Assembly: GCA_033675265.1 (NCBI GenBank)
Contig: JAUJYZ010000127.1
Coordinates: forward strand, 45,001 to 109,000
DNA length: 64,000 nucleotides
Origin: Actinostola sp. cb2023
Taxonomy: Eukaryota; Cnidaria; Anthozoa; Actiniaria; Actinostolidae
Direction: 5' to 3'
The stretch's first letter is position 1; each line of letters begins with the position of its first letter. A model generated the notes under the pieces. It saw only the letters and a program-made list of their open reading frames with translations. It was not told the origin of the DNA and searched no databases. Below, piece by piece: positions 37,401-48,500 of the stretch. The position numbers were made by a program, and so were the translations under genes.

Positions 37401-38080
37401 ATAACTATGTATTGTTGGAAATCAGTAATATTATCAAATGACAGAATCTACATGCGATACGCTTGATTTAACAAAGAAGCCACGTCTTTTATCAAATAAT
37501 CCCTGAGCACAAGGAAAATACTGGACGTAATGTTTCAATAAAATGAAATAAAAATACATGTATTTGCCTCCAAAACTATTACTAAATAATTTACAATTTT
37601 TAATGTTTATATACGCAGCGGCTAGATTTTCCGTTGTTTATACGAACAATTCAGTAGACCAATTAATCAACTTGACTCAGCAGAAAAACTGCATGCAGAC
37701 TTCATACATCAGTTATAACACTCAGTTGATATAACTTATATATAAACTCAAAGGTTTATTTGTCGCTATTACTAACTGCACTTTTATTTACTGTTATTTC
37801 TATCGAAAAGTGCAATCAACACTTGCTTTCAATCACAAGCATATATTAGCAAGCACATGCAAGTATCGGCACCCAAGTATCATTGCCTTACCGGTATTTT
37901 ACTCCAAATCGGCTTTTGCTTAATTTAGCAGTTTTCGATGTCTAAGGTTTTTATCTTGGCCTAACTAAGTGAAATCTGTGTTGAACTGATATTTTCGACA
38001 TCCTAACACTGAAGTAAAACCTCAAGCCTACCTGATGCAAGACTACCAAAGATAAGCACGCCCATGAACAATGACCTCAT
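31453..38080 (-). CDS. Ly6/uPAR three-finger protein 3 with TE-derived C-terminus (3 exons)
   Basis: Exon 1 is 38080-38032, the signal peptide MRSLFMGVLIFGSLAS, phase 1, donor GTAGGC. Exon 2 is 36130-36012 after TTGTTTTCAG, ending CIE in phase 0 at GTATGA. Exon 3 is 31686-31453. The product is 133 residues. The domain runs from VKCKLCWPPTDEDKCKR to CKGNLCNGG, with 12 cysteines and the sequon NHT before LARTCY, all aligned with the two paralogues. The signal peptide resembles that of the gene at 20134. Oddities: the domain is split by a 4.3-kb phase-0 intron absent from the paralogues. The last residues HRQPNHCF and the TGA stop lie inside the transposon at 29431-31479. The hydrophobic tail (SLIVIVAFIAGC) is therefore followed by polar residues, which may weaken a GPI signal. 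It may be functional, altered in anchoring, or a young pseudogene. Confidence 0.78.
31732..31868. mobile_element. Short palindromic element in Ly6-3 intron
   Basis: CTTATTAACCGAGCGCGAGG at the left is mirrored imperfectly by ACCGAGCAAGCAAGGTTAAT at the right. The GC-rich centre has GGCCCGCGCGC palindromes. About 140 bp, non-coding. Confidence 0.45.
31877..32088. mobile_element. MITE family C, copy 1
   Basis: Terminal repeats TAGTCGTTTTCGTATGAGTG and the mirrored CACTCATATGAAAATGACT enclose GC-rich repeats of GTACCGTA/GCCGTGCCG. A second copy is at 39682-39950. Non-coding. Confidence 0.65.
32366..34167. mobile_element. 1.8-kb inverted-repeat element, 3-bp duplication
   Basis: Ends are TAAAGTGCCTATGAAACGAA and its reverse complement, flanked by ACT on both sides (32363-32365 and 34168-34170). 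An inner inverted pair, AGTCCGGTTCATTACCACTT near 32538 and its complement near 33876, shows a longer foldback. Small open frames inside (32983-33261) are not recognisable. Nonautonomous, superfamily uncertain. Confidence 0.6.
34521..35080. mobile_element. Palindromic element, about 560 bp
   Basis: CCTATGAGATTGTTTTAAAA at the left end is mirrored by TTTTAAAACAATCTCATAGG at the right. Inner arms GTTGTCGCGTTCAAAGCAAC (near 34654) and the complement (near 34883) also pair, so the whole unit folds on itself. Non-coding. Confidence 0.65.
35111..35501. mobile_element. Palindromic MITE, about 390 bp
   Basis: CGACTTGCACTAAGGGTCAT at the left pairs with the right end TTCTTAGTGCAAGTCG. Arms extend about 85 bp through GAACTCCAGAAATGAAAAGA and an inner ATAATGTCTGACACAGGAAA pair. 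Non-coding. Confidence 0.7.
35625..35974. mobile_element. Harbinger-like MITE, TTA target duplication
   Basis: AGGTGCGGTAATACGAGCAA at the left and its near-complement at the right, flanked by TTA at 35622-35624 and 35975-35977. A 3-bp TWA duplication is typical of PIF/Harbinger. The interior is filled with inverted GTTGCGCGACAAGTTGC-type blocks, which create spurious short frames on both strands. It ends 37 bp from exon 2 of the third Ly6-type gene. Confidence 0.72.
36370..36401. repeat. ACTCGGGC hairpin family, copy 2
   Basis: ACTCGGGC at 36372-36379 pairs with GCCCGAGT at 36392-36399 around a CCTGTGG-containing loop. It lies in intron 1 of the third Ly6-type gene. Confidence 0.6.
36761..37043 (-). 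mobile_element. MITE family D, copy 1
   Basis: Ends TAGCTACTTGCATAATCG and CGATTATGCAATTAGCTA are mirrored for about 35 bp through TTGTCGGGTTGAAAATCAT. Orientation is opposite to the copies at 43138 and 52679, judged by the asymmetric interior (CATCCATCCTTGCGGTC). Non-coding. Confidence 0.75.
37044..38031. other. Ly6-3 intron 1, proximal part
   Basis: A/T-rich intron sequence, no repeat pair or exon recognised. Confidence 0.35.
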
Positions 38081-39276
38081 CTTTAACGCAGCTCAGCCAA
38101 TCAGTGAAATAAACCAACCTGAAAGTCGTCTTTCCAATGAGATAATCTAGTCTATTACGTTTCTTCGATACGATCTTTCTTCGTTATAAGACTGAATTAG
38201 ATTTTATGTAGTACAGTACTGAGACTGAATACAAAGAATAATGTATTCCCATCGATTGTGTCTGAAAACAACACACTGCACAGCAGTGACGTGGCCCAGC
38301 GGAGCAGTGGCTGGATGCCGGTCACCAGGTAATTTATGCATGAATCAGTTCTATCATTTGAGGCCATGCCTGACATTGTAAAACGTCTTTGTTTGAACCC
38401 AATCTAACCATGTGAATATGAAGACCGTAATATAATCCATTTTTAAAATTTGGTAATTTCTGTCAATCATGGATATATTTATTTGCAATCAGTGGCTGCA
38501 TCTCAAAGGTACCGCGCCAATTCAAACTCGGGAATTCCATAGAATTCCATCAAACTCTCAAAACAATAACGAACTGCAGTCAGTCAATCATTACCTCTCA
38601 AAACAATAACGATCAAAACATTAATGGCCGCCACTGCAGTTGATTCTTCTAAACAATAGCAAACATTATGCGAAAGTATAATGACATTTTTATATCGCAT
38701 CACATCCTTGTATATCACTCAACACTTGTCGTCGCGCGTGGTCCAAGGGCGGAGGCTAAAGCGAACCAATCACAGATTGATCACGTGCGCAGTGAGATCT
38801 ACTTAGATCCATGAGGGCTATGATTCAGCCCCTTTTGCTGTGCACACCATCGTGGACTCACACCTGATTCGAACATTTCCCTCCACCTCCCCACGCGCCG
38901 GCCTGTGTGAGTCGATGTAGCTATCTTCCTAAGGTGGCGGTTAATTTCCCCACCTTTGCTGAAGAGACTTAATTCTGTTCAATTAGTTTCTATGGTTACG
39001 CCGCGCGTACAATCCGTACTTATTATTACTCAAGCGTGGCGTAACCTTTGTTATTAGTACAAATAAAATCGTCACAAAAGTGGCCAATTTTAGTCCAACC
39101 ATGTCTCAAGAATATTTCCTGTCTCATCATCAAATGAGTACGTCCCCATGCTGAGCGCGCTACGCAACCAGAGATACTCTAGTTTAAAATCGTGAGGCGA
39201 TATAAAAATGTGTATTTTCTGAAACCTCAATGTGGGTTATAGGAATATTGAATCTATGAAAGTATTATATACCTCA
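38081..39276. other. Upstream region of Ly6-3, no gene seen
   Basis: Probable promoter side of the third Ly6-type gene. It holds a local duplication of CTCTCAAAACAATAACGA (about 38555 and 38595) and a hairpin near 38994-39052 (GGTTACGCC pairing with GGCGTAACC). No coding exon. Confidence 0.35.
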
Positions 39277-39308
39277 TTACTCGGGGTTCCTATAGAATGC
39301 CCGAGTTA
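39277..39308. repeat. ACTCGGGC hairpin family, copy 3
   Basis: TTACTCGGG and a GCCCGAGTTA arm, with a loop containing TTCCTATAGAAT. Related to the hairpins at 14344 and 36370. Confidence 0.55.
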
Positions 39309-39681
39309 GATATAATTCAGTATCATGCTTAATATTATATGAACGTGTCTTGAATGGCTAGCCGATACACGAAATTTTGAGAATTAGTTAGTGAAAAATT
39401 AATGCATCAGATGTTCATTAACTTTTAACTATATTTCTTGACTGATGTAAATAATTTGAGAAAATCTACTTGATATATATATATTTTAATCTACTTGAGA
39501 ACTCGAAAGTCAACTGAATCAGTAAAATACGCATGCATGCTCTCGGCCGAGTCATACAAAGTGTGACCAAACCGCTGTTTTCATCACGCTGCGATGTCTA
39601 TTTTTAATCTAGTTCGATTTTAAAAATCGGTTTCTGGTATTGTCGACTGTGGAAATTCTTTTACACTAGTAAATTGTCCAT

Positions 39682-39950
39682 TAGAGTCGTTTTCGTATGA
39701 GTGGGAAGTTACGGTCACGGTATCCAACTAATTTACCTTTTGCTACTGTTTGGTCCTTATTGTTAAAAGCATCGAGACAATGTATGATGCGTTTCTCAAG
39801 AATGACTTGTTTAGTATTAATTATTATTATCACAGCGCGCAAAATCATCGCTCACACGATCATGGGGCACGGCACGGCACAGCACGGCACGGCACGGACC
39901 GTAACGTAACTACTTAATCCTGATACTTCCCACACATACGAAAACAACTG
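39682..39950. mobile_element. MITE family C, copy 2
   Basis: Left AGTCGTTTTCGTATGAGTGG matches the left end at 31877. The right end TTCCCACACATACGAAAACA is its imperfect mirror. The interior has GGCACGGCAC repeats like copy 1 but is otherwise diverged. Confidence 0.6.
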
Positions 39951-40277
39951 GTATAAACTACGTCTGTTTGACGATAGAAATAAGTTTTAATTTCAGGATT
40001 TACATCAGTACAAGCCGTAGTAAACTAAAGGTTTATTGTTTCAAAAGAAGGTCGAGTATCATTATTATTATTGAGTGAACGCTTATTGAGTCTTATAGTT
40101 ACGCAAATAACTCAACAGCAACATTCAAACAAACATACATGTAGAATAGCGAATAGCGCCAAGGACATTATCAGTTTATCGGTTTGAATCGGTTTGAAAA
40201 CTAAATTCGCGTGCAGTTGCAGCATTCTTGTGAGCAAAACACTTGAACATGTTACGCACTTTGAACACAGTCATGAA

Positions 40278-40291
40278 TAATAATAATAATA

Positions 40292-40374
<83 letters not shown>
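40278..40374. repeat. (TAA)n microsatellite
   Basis: About 97 bp of TAA/ATA repeat with one phase slip. A shorter tract of the same repeat is at 40499-40521. Confidence 0.95.
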
Positions 40375-40376
<2 letters not shown>

Positions 40377-40520
40377 GAAACTATATTTCATGTATTTTTA
40401 CACAAACAATTGCAAATCTCACTACATGTAGGTAATTTACAATTGACTACTTGAACTCGAAAATATAACTAACAAAACTGAAGAAAATAGTAACATAAAA
40501 ATAATAATAATAATAATAAT

Positions 40521-41683
40521 TGCACTGCGGTGGGAGATTTAGTGAGCGATCTTCGTCTCTAGAATTATGTTCAAGAAAGTATTTGAAAGGAAATCAATAG
40601 TCTGCCTACTTTTCAGTGCTTTGCTGTCGATGATTTTTTTCCGTATAAGGGTCGTAGATGATAAAATATCAAGGAACAAAACCGCCGAAACAAGGAGTTA
40701 TCCTAAAACCAGCTACATTGTCCTTTGGGTTTATTCTCATCGAAGATGATTTCAAGAGATACTTCACAGTGAACGTTAATACTGACACATTGAATAAAGG
40801 TCACATTCTGTGAATTTGAGTTCTCTACATTCAAGTATTCTCAAAGTATTTTGCTCGGTTCCGGTTGGGTATTTATCATTTTTGCACGTGTTTTCCTAAC
40901 ATTCCTACCTAAAGTACAATACTTATTAACTCGCCCCCCAGCCGAAAATAGCACAAATTGACTTCTAGTCTTCTAAGCTTATTCTTTGCATTCGAGAACT
41001 TATTTTAAGCTGAAAAATTGTCCCTCAATGTGAGATCGTATTATTTTGGTACTATGGTATCAGTACACTCTATTTGTTATGATTTTGACTGATTTTCATC
41101 GCTGGTGTATACCATATTACAAACACTCTATGTGTTGAAGTTTATTGTAAAGGATATATAGCTTATATATAATTCATCATTTTTTTGGACTTCTTAGAAT
41201 CAGCTGTAAACCGTTTGATATAAGTTTATTCACATTGAGTTTTTATTCAGCATTGTGTTTGCGAATCGTTTATCTGAATTGGTGACGTGTCAAACTAAAT
41301 TATAAGAAAACCTCTCTCACCCCCCAGCAATTTTCTTCCGTGATTTATTGCTTCATTCATGCTAGTTTCGAAAGGTCTTGTTTGTTGGAGTTGAAAAATT
41401 GTCCCTCTTGCTTTGCGGTGGATTTGAAGTGTCCAAGTATCACTCATTCACCTGACTTCTCTGTAGGAATGTTGCCTTGTTTTGGCGGATTTTGTTCCAC
41501 AGCACCAATCAATCAATCAATCAATCGTTTATTTACCCACGTTAACGTCTAGGAGCAAAAGCTCGTTCAAAATACGAACGTGTACCACAAAAGTAGGCGG
41601 ACTATTGATTTCCTTTCAATGATTTTCTAAAACTTCATTCTAGAGACGTAGATCGCTCACTAAATCTTCCACAGCAGTGCACT
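40521..41683. mobile_element. 1.2-kb inverted-repeat element with a small ORF
   Basis: About 92 bp at 40521-40612 reappear inverted at 41592-41683 (GATTTAGTGAGCGATCTTCG; GAAAGGAAATCAATAGTC). An ORF at 40567-40749 starts inside the left arm. It encodes 60 residues with a hydrophobic segment (SIVCLLFSALLSMIFF) preceded by basic residues, like a type II membrane anchor. Because its start lies in a terminal repeat I treat it as part of the element, not a host gene. Confidence 0.45.
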
Positions 41684-42264
41684 TGGCAAAACAATGGCGA
41701 TACTTCATGTTTACAAACATTAACATTGTGATGTAAATGTGCCAACCATTTCCACAAAAACTTATCACACGTTTTGTTCCAACAGCCAATCGATCTCTGG
41801 TTGGCACATCGTTGGCACATGAATGACAAAAGCTGAAGTATCGATTATGCAAATAGTACTTTGAAATCTGAATCCTAACGCATGCGCAGACAAAATGTAT
41901 ACATACGATTACACGATTAATGCCAATTTATAGAAGAGAAAATCTCCCACTTGATACATGAATTAAAAGTCAATCTAATTACGCATGCATGTATTACCGA
42001 GTTACGCATTCGATGTCTATATTCAGTTCGGTTAAATATGTCCAAGAGAGTTTTAACACTATTTTCTGAAAGAGTTCCCTATTTTTATTGTAGTTCTTTT
42101 GCGAAAATCTATGGATTTTTAACTTTTGGTACTCGTTGATTAATCATCGATTTTGCTAGCACTCTTAACCTTGCCAATTATACCCATTCTGAGCTGGTAT
42201 TGTCGACTTTGAAATTCTGTTTTACAGTAAATTGTGCAGAAATAGGCTGAAACTAGTTCTGTAT
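41684..42264. other. Intergenic, nothing recognised
   Basis: No supported feature except a CGCATGCGCAGACAAAATG motif near 41880 that recurs near 25155. Confidence 0.35.
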
Positions 42265-42352
42265 TAGACTGATTCCATAAGTTCGCTCTTTGTCGATTCT
42301 GAGCGACCTCCAGGGTGAAAGAGCGAAGACAGCGACTTATGGAATCAGTCTA
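42265..42352. repeat. Hairpin element, about 88 bp
   Basis: TAGACTGATTCCATAAGTTC pairs with GACTTATGGAATCAGTCTA, with inner GCTCTTTGTC/GAGCGAAGAC partial pairing. It lies about 220 bp 5' of the start of the plus-strand Ly6-type gene. Confidence 0.6.
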
Positions 42353-42575
42353 CTTCTGTATGACGATCGATCGAAATAAGTTTGTAATAAGAAGCCCGAG
42401 TTCACCCTAATAGAGCGTCCGTGATGAAAGCCCCTTCACGGTTTACTGCATGAATAACTTGAATACATCAAGAGCAATCATGCCACGATTGAATTCGTTT
42501 ATATCTGTCGAGGAAAGAGAGCGGTATCAATATCAAAGGTGGACCTTGGATTGGATATTAAACCAGAGGACAAGA

Positions 42576-45500
42576 ATGAAGCTATGTATTCTCCTAGTCG
42601 TGCTTTTGCACTTTATTTCGACGACCCAAGGTGAGAGGTTGGTTTTAGAGCAGATTTCGTATGACTGCCGGGCGAAAAACCATGGACTAAAGACGGTATC
42701 GAAATGATCAGGCGGTCACGAAATTTGCTCTATACTTGATATATAATTTACCTCAACTCAAGTCGTCTTCTGTTTAGATTAAGGTCGCGATCGCTAGAAA
42801 AAATTCGTAACGGCTTCCGTGAAAAACGAAACTGAAATCTAAGGGTTCATCCTGACACCACAAAATGAGACCAAATAGCGATACTTCATATACACCTATT
42901 CCACTAAACGTTGATCATGGATGATCTGAGACCAGGCCAAGAGGAATTGTGGGTACGAGCTGCAGTTTTAAAATTTACATCATAGATCCCATAAGAAATT
43001 TTGACACTGGGAATTTCATACGAATTACTATAAACCACCCATGTCTCTGACTTTTGATTTTGTAAATAGACGTTTCAGCCATTGATTACAGATTTATTAC
43101 TGCTCTATTGCCAATTCAAGGGGTATATAGCTAATAATTGCATAATCGTTGTCGGGTCGAAAATCATGAAAGCTGTGACCACAAGGAATTCTGGGAAAAT
43201 AAAACTCTCAAATAACACTGTCAAATCATCGACCTTTTTATCCAGACTTGTAGGATCTTAGTTAAATAGCTCATATACCTTCAAAACTACGGGAACATTG
43301 AATATATCTGCATGTTAAGCGGGTCATGAACTGATTTCCCATCCATCCTTGCGGTCTTAGCTTCTATGATTTATGATTTTCAACCCGACAACGATTATGC
43401 AATTAGCTATATACACCTATTTCAAGCTGAAAGGTTGTCGAGGACATCAGGTCATAGGCGATAGGCTATACGTCGTTCCAATTAAGATCGAACTGCATTA
43501 TGATAACAGCATGAATAGCATGTTTGCTATTTGTTTACCGTTTTAGCTATTCAAGCTGTTACAGTAATGCAGTTCGGTCTTGGAACGACTTATAACCTAT
43601 TGCCTATGGACTGATGTCCTCGACAACCTTTTTTAAATCTGACTTTGGCATCCAATATCATTGAGCATGTATACATTTTGTCTGCGCAGCAATGCCATGA
43701 GCTTCGCTCGATAAAACTGTCAACATGCCGATATTCGCGAATATTCCGCTCGCATCATGGATTGAAGGCAAATTTATCGATCTAAATGGCTTTGGGCATG
43801 ATAGGTCTTCGGGTGAATTTTCTATGGAGCCTAAAAGCATTTGAGTGAGGGACACTCGCCATGGAGGTTATTCAACCTGTTGTCATTCTACTAAATGACT
43901 CAAAATAAGTGCGAATCTCTGTTTATTACTAGAACTAATTTTTTACATTGAGACATTTATTTACTGATACTCCAAATTTTCATACATAACACATAAATCC
44001 TTTACATAATTACCTTTACATAAATAAATAACTCTGAGCAATAGACGCAATTTTACTATGTATTTATGTAGCGAGAAAGTCCGCTGGAAAACGAAGAAAA
44101 TGGTATTTCCAAGGCTCTAGAGTCTAAATTTCCAGGGGCCACGACCCCTCCCCCTCTACAAACTCATGCCTTCGGCCGTCGTTGCTCTGTGCGCACATTG
44201 GGGAAAAAAAACACGCTATGTTCGCCCCTGCCAAAGCCAAGGGTAGCAAGGGGGGGGGGTTGTGATCACGCTTCACATGCCATTTTTCCCCCGTAAATTC
44301 ACGACTCAAAAGAATCATTTAAGCCATTTCACGCAGGGCTTTCTTGCAAATTCACGGTTTTATCTTTTGTTTATGAAGTGTTTTTCACGATTCACGCGCC
44401 ATTTTTGGGCCAAATCACGTGTCACGTAAAACCCCTTTGTTGCTACCCTGTGAGGTAGGTTTTTTGGAGTTTTGCTGTCCTAACCTGCCGGGGTCAGTTT
44501 CAAACCTTCCGATACAAAAATACAGCGGCACCCCTATACCCACCCTAGTCTTCTACGCAGCCGTGTTTAGTTAGTGTCGTCTTGAGTGACGACACTAAAC
44601 ACGGCTGCACGTAGGAGACTACCCCATCCGCGTCATTGAGAAATTCAGGAAAGGTCGACTATTAAACTGTATTTAGCAAGTGTTTAGTTAGTGTCATCTT
44701 GAGTTAGTGTCATCTTGAGTGACGACACTAAACACTGCTGCACTGTATTTAGCAAGTGTTTAGTTAGTGTCACTTGAGTGACGACACTAAACACTGCTGC
44801 ATAGGAGACTACCCCATCCCCGTCATTGAGAAATTCAGGAAAGGTCGACTATTAAACTGTATTTAGCAAGTGTTTAGTTAGTGTCATCTTGAGTGACGAC
44901 ACTAAACACTGCTGCGCATAGGAGACTACCCCACTACCCCATCCCCGTCATTGAGAAATTCAGGAAAGGTCGACTACTATTAACTGTATTTAGCAAGTGT
45001 TTAGTTAGTGTCATCTTGAGTGACGACACTAAACACTGCTGCATAGGAGACTACCCCATCCCCGTCATTGAGAAATTCAGGAAAGGTCGACTATTAAACT
45101 GTATTTAGCAAGTGTTTAGTTAGTGTCATCTTGAGTGACGACACTAAACACTGCTGCATAGGAGACTACCCCATCCCCGTCATTGAGAAATTCAGGAAAG
45201 GTCGACTATTAACTGTATTTAGCAAGTGTTTAGTTAGTGTCATCTTGAGTAGCGACACTAAACACTGCTGCGCATAGGAGACTACCCCATCCCCGTCATT
45301 GAGAAATTCAGGAAAGGTCGACTATTAAACTGTATTTAGCAAGTGTTTTTAGTTAGTGTCATCTTGAGTGACGACACTAAACACTGCTGCATAGGAGACT
45401 ACCCCATCCCCGTCATTGAGAAATTCAGGAAAGGTCGACTATTAAACTGTATTTAGCAAGTGTTTAGTTAGTGTCATCTTGAGTGACGACACTAAACACT

Positions 45501-48500
45501 GCTGCATAGGAGACTACCCCATCCCCGTCATTGAGAAATTCAGGAAAGGTCGACTATTAACTGTATTTGAACTGTATTTAGCAAGTGTTTAGTTAGTGTC
45601 ATCTTGAGTGACGACACTAAACACTGCTGCATAGGAGACTACCCCATCCCCGTCATTGAGAAATTCAGGAAAGGTCGACTATTAAACTGTATTTAGCAAG
45701 TGTTTAGTTAGTGTCATCTGAGTGACGACACTAAACACTGCTGCATAGGAGTCTACCCCATCCCCGTCATTGAGAAATTCAGGAAAGGTCGACTATTTAA
45801 CTGTATTTAGCAAGTGTTTAGTTAGTGTCATCTTGAGTGACGACACTAAACACTGCTGCGTAGGAGACTACCCCATCCCCGTCATTGAGAAATTCAGGAA
45901 AGGTCGACTATTAAACTGTATTTAGCAAGTGTGTTTAGTTAGTGTCATCTTGAGTACGACACTAAACACTGCTGCATAGGAGACTACCCCATCCCCGTCA
46001 TTGAGAAATTCAGGAAAGGTCGACTATTAAACTGTATTTAGCAAGTGTTTAGTTAGTGTCATCTTGAGTGACGACACTAAACACTGCTGCATAGGAGACT
46101 ACCCCATCCCCGTCATTGAGAAATTCAGGAAAGGTCGACTATTAAACTGTATTTAGCAAAGTGTTTAGTTAGTGTCATCTTGAGTAGCGACACTAAACAC
46201 TGCTGCGCATAGGAGGACCCGACTACCCCATCCCCGTCATTGAGAAATTCAGGAAAGGTCGACTATTAAACTGTATTTAGCAAGTGTTTAGTTAGTGTCA
46301 TCTTGAGTGACGACACTAAACACTGCTGCGCATAGGAGACTACCCCATCCCCGTCATTGAGAAATTCAGGAAAGGTCGACTATTAAACTGTATTTAGCAA
46401 GTGTTTAGTTAGTGTCATCTTGAGTGACGACACTAAACACTGCTGCATAGGAGACTACATCCCCCCATCCCCGTCATTGAGAAATTCAGGAAAGGTCGAC
46501 TATTAACTGACTAACTGTATTTAGCAAGTGTTTAGTTAGTGTCATCTTGAGTGACGACACTAAACACTGCTGCATAGGAGACTACCCCATCCCCGTCATT
46601 GAGAAATTCAGGAAAGGTCGACTATTTAACTGTATTTAGCAAGTGTTTAGTTAGTGTCATCTTGAGTAGCGACACTAAACACTGCTGCATAGGAGACTAC
46701 CCCATCCCCGTCATTGAGAAATTCAGGAAAGGTCGACTATTAAACTGTATTTAGCAGTGTTTAGTTAGTGTCATTTAGTGACGACACTAGTGTCATCGTC
46801 ATTGAGAAATTGTCGACTATTAAACTGTATTTAGAGTGACGACACTAAACACTGCTGCATAGGAGACTACCCCATCCCCGTCATTGAGAAATTCAGGAAA
46901 GGTCGACTATTAAACTGTATTTAGCAAGTGTTTAGTTAGTGTCATCTTGAGTGACGACACTAAACACTGCTGCATAGGAGACTACCCCATCCCCGTCATT
47001 GAGAAATTCAGGAAAGGTCGACTATTAAACTGTATTTAGCAAGTGTTTAGTTAGTGTCATCTTGAGTGACGACACTAAACACTGCTGCATAGGAGACTAC
47101 CCCATCCCCGTCATTGAGAAATTCAGGAAAGGTCGACTATTTAACTGTATTTAGCAAGTGTTTAGTTAGTGTCATCTTGAGTGACGACACTAAACACTGC
47201 TGCATAGGAGACTACCCCATCCCCGTCATTGAGAAATTCAGGAAAGGTCGACTATTAAACTGTATTTAGCAAGTGTTTAGTTAGTGTCATCTTGAGTGAC
47301 GACACTAAAAACACTGCTGCATAGGAGACTACCCCATCCCCGTCATTGAGAAATTCAGGAAAGGTCGACTATTAAACTGTATTTAGCAAGTATTTTGTTT
47401 AGTTAGTGTCATCTTGAGTGACGACACTAAACACTGCTGCGTAGGAGACTACCCCATCCCCGTCATTGAGAAATTCAGGAAAGGTCGACTATTAAACTGT
47501 ATTTAGCAAGTGTTTAGTTAGTGTCATCTTGAGTGACGACACTAAACACTGCTGCGCATAGGAGACTACCCCATCCCCGTCATTGAGAAAAATTCAGGAA
47601 AGGTCGACTATTAAACTGTCATTATTTAGCAAGTATTTTTAGTTAGTGTCATCTTGAGTGACGACACTAAACACTGCTGCGCATAGGAGACTACCCCATC
47701 CCCGTCATTGAGAAATTCAGGAAAGGTCGACTATTAAACTGTATTTAGCAAGTGTTTAGTTAGTGTCATCTTGAGTGACGACACTAAACACTGCTGCATA
47801 GGAGACTACCCCATCCCCGTCATTGAGAAATTCAGGAAAGGTCGACTATTAAACTGTATTTAGCAAGTGTTTAGTTAGTGTCATCTTGAGTGACGACACT
47901 AAACACTGCTGCATAGGAGACTACCCCATCCCCGTCATTGAGAAATTCAGGAAAGGTCGACTATTTAAACTGTATTTAGCAAGTGTTTAGTTAGTGTCAT
48001 CTTGAGTGACGACACTACTGCTGCATAGGAGACTACCCCATCCCCGTCATTGAGAAATTCTTCGACTATTAAACTGTATTTAGCAGTGTCATCTTGAGTG
48101 ACGACACTAAACACTGCTGCATAGGAGACTACCCCATCCCCGTCATTGAGAAATTCAGGAAAGGTCGACTATTAAACTGTATTTAGCAAGTGTTTAGTTA
48201 GTGTCATCTTGAGTAGCGACACTAAACACTGCTGCATAGGAGACTACCCCATCCCCGTCATTGAGAAATTCAGGAAAGGTCGACTATTAAACTGTATTTA
48301 GCAAGTGTTTAGTTAGTGTCATCTTGAGTGACGACACTAAACACTGCTGCATAGGAGACTACCCCATCCCCGTCATTGAGAAATTCAGGAAAGGTCGACT
48401 ATTTAAACTGTATTTAGCAAGTGTTTAGTTAGTGTCATCTTGAGTGACGACACTAAACACTGCTGCGCATAGGAGACTACCCCATCCCCGTCATTGAGAA

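Noticed and set aside
42450..42575. Upstream in-frame extension of the Ly6-4 start
   Set aside because: Starting at 42450 would put 42 polar residues before the signal peptide; the Met at 42576 begins a typical signal sequence.
44893..45108. 71-codon frame in the 115-bp satellite
   Set aside because: Two satellite units read in one frame, with no independent coding evidence.
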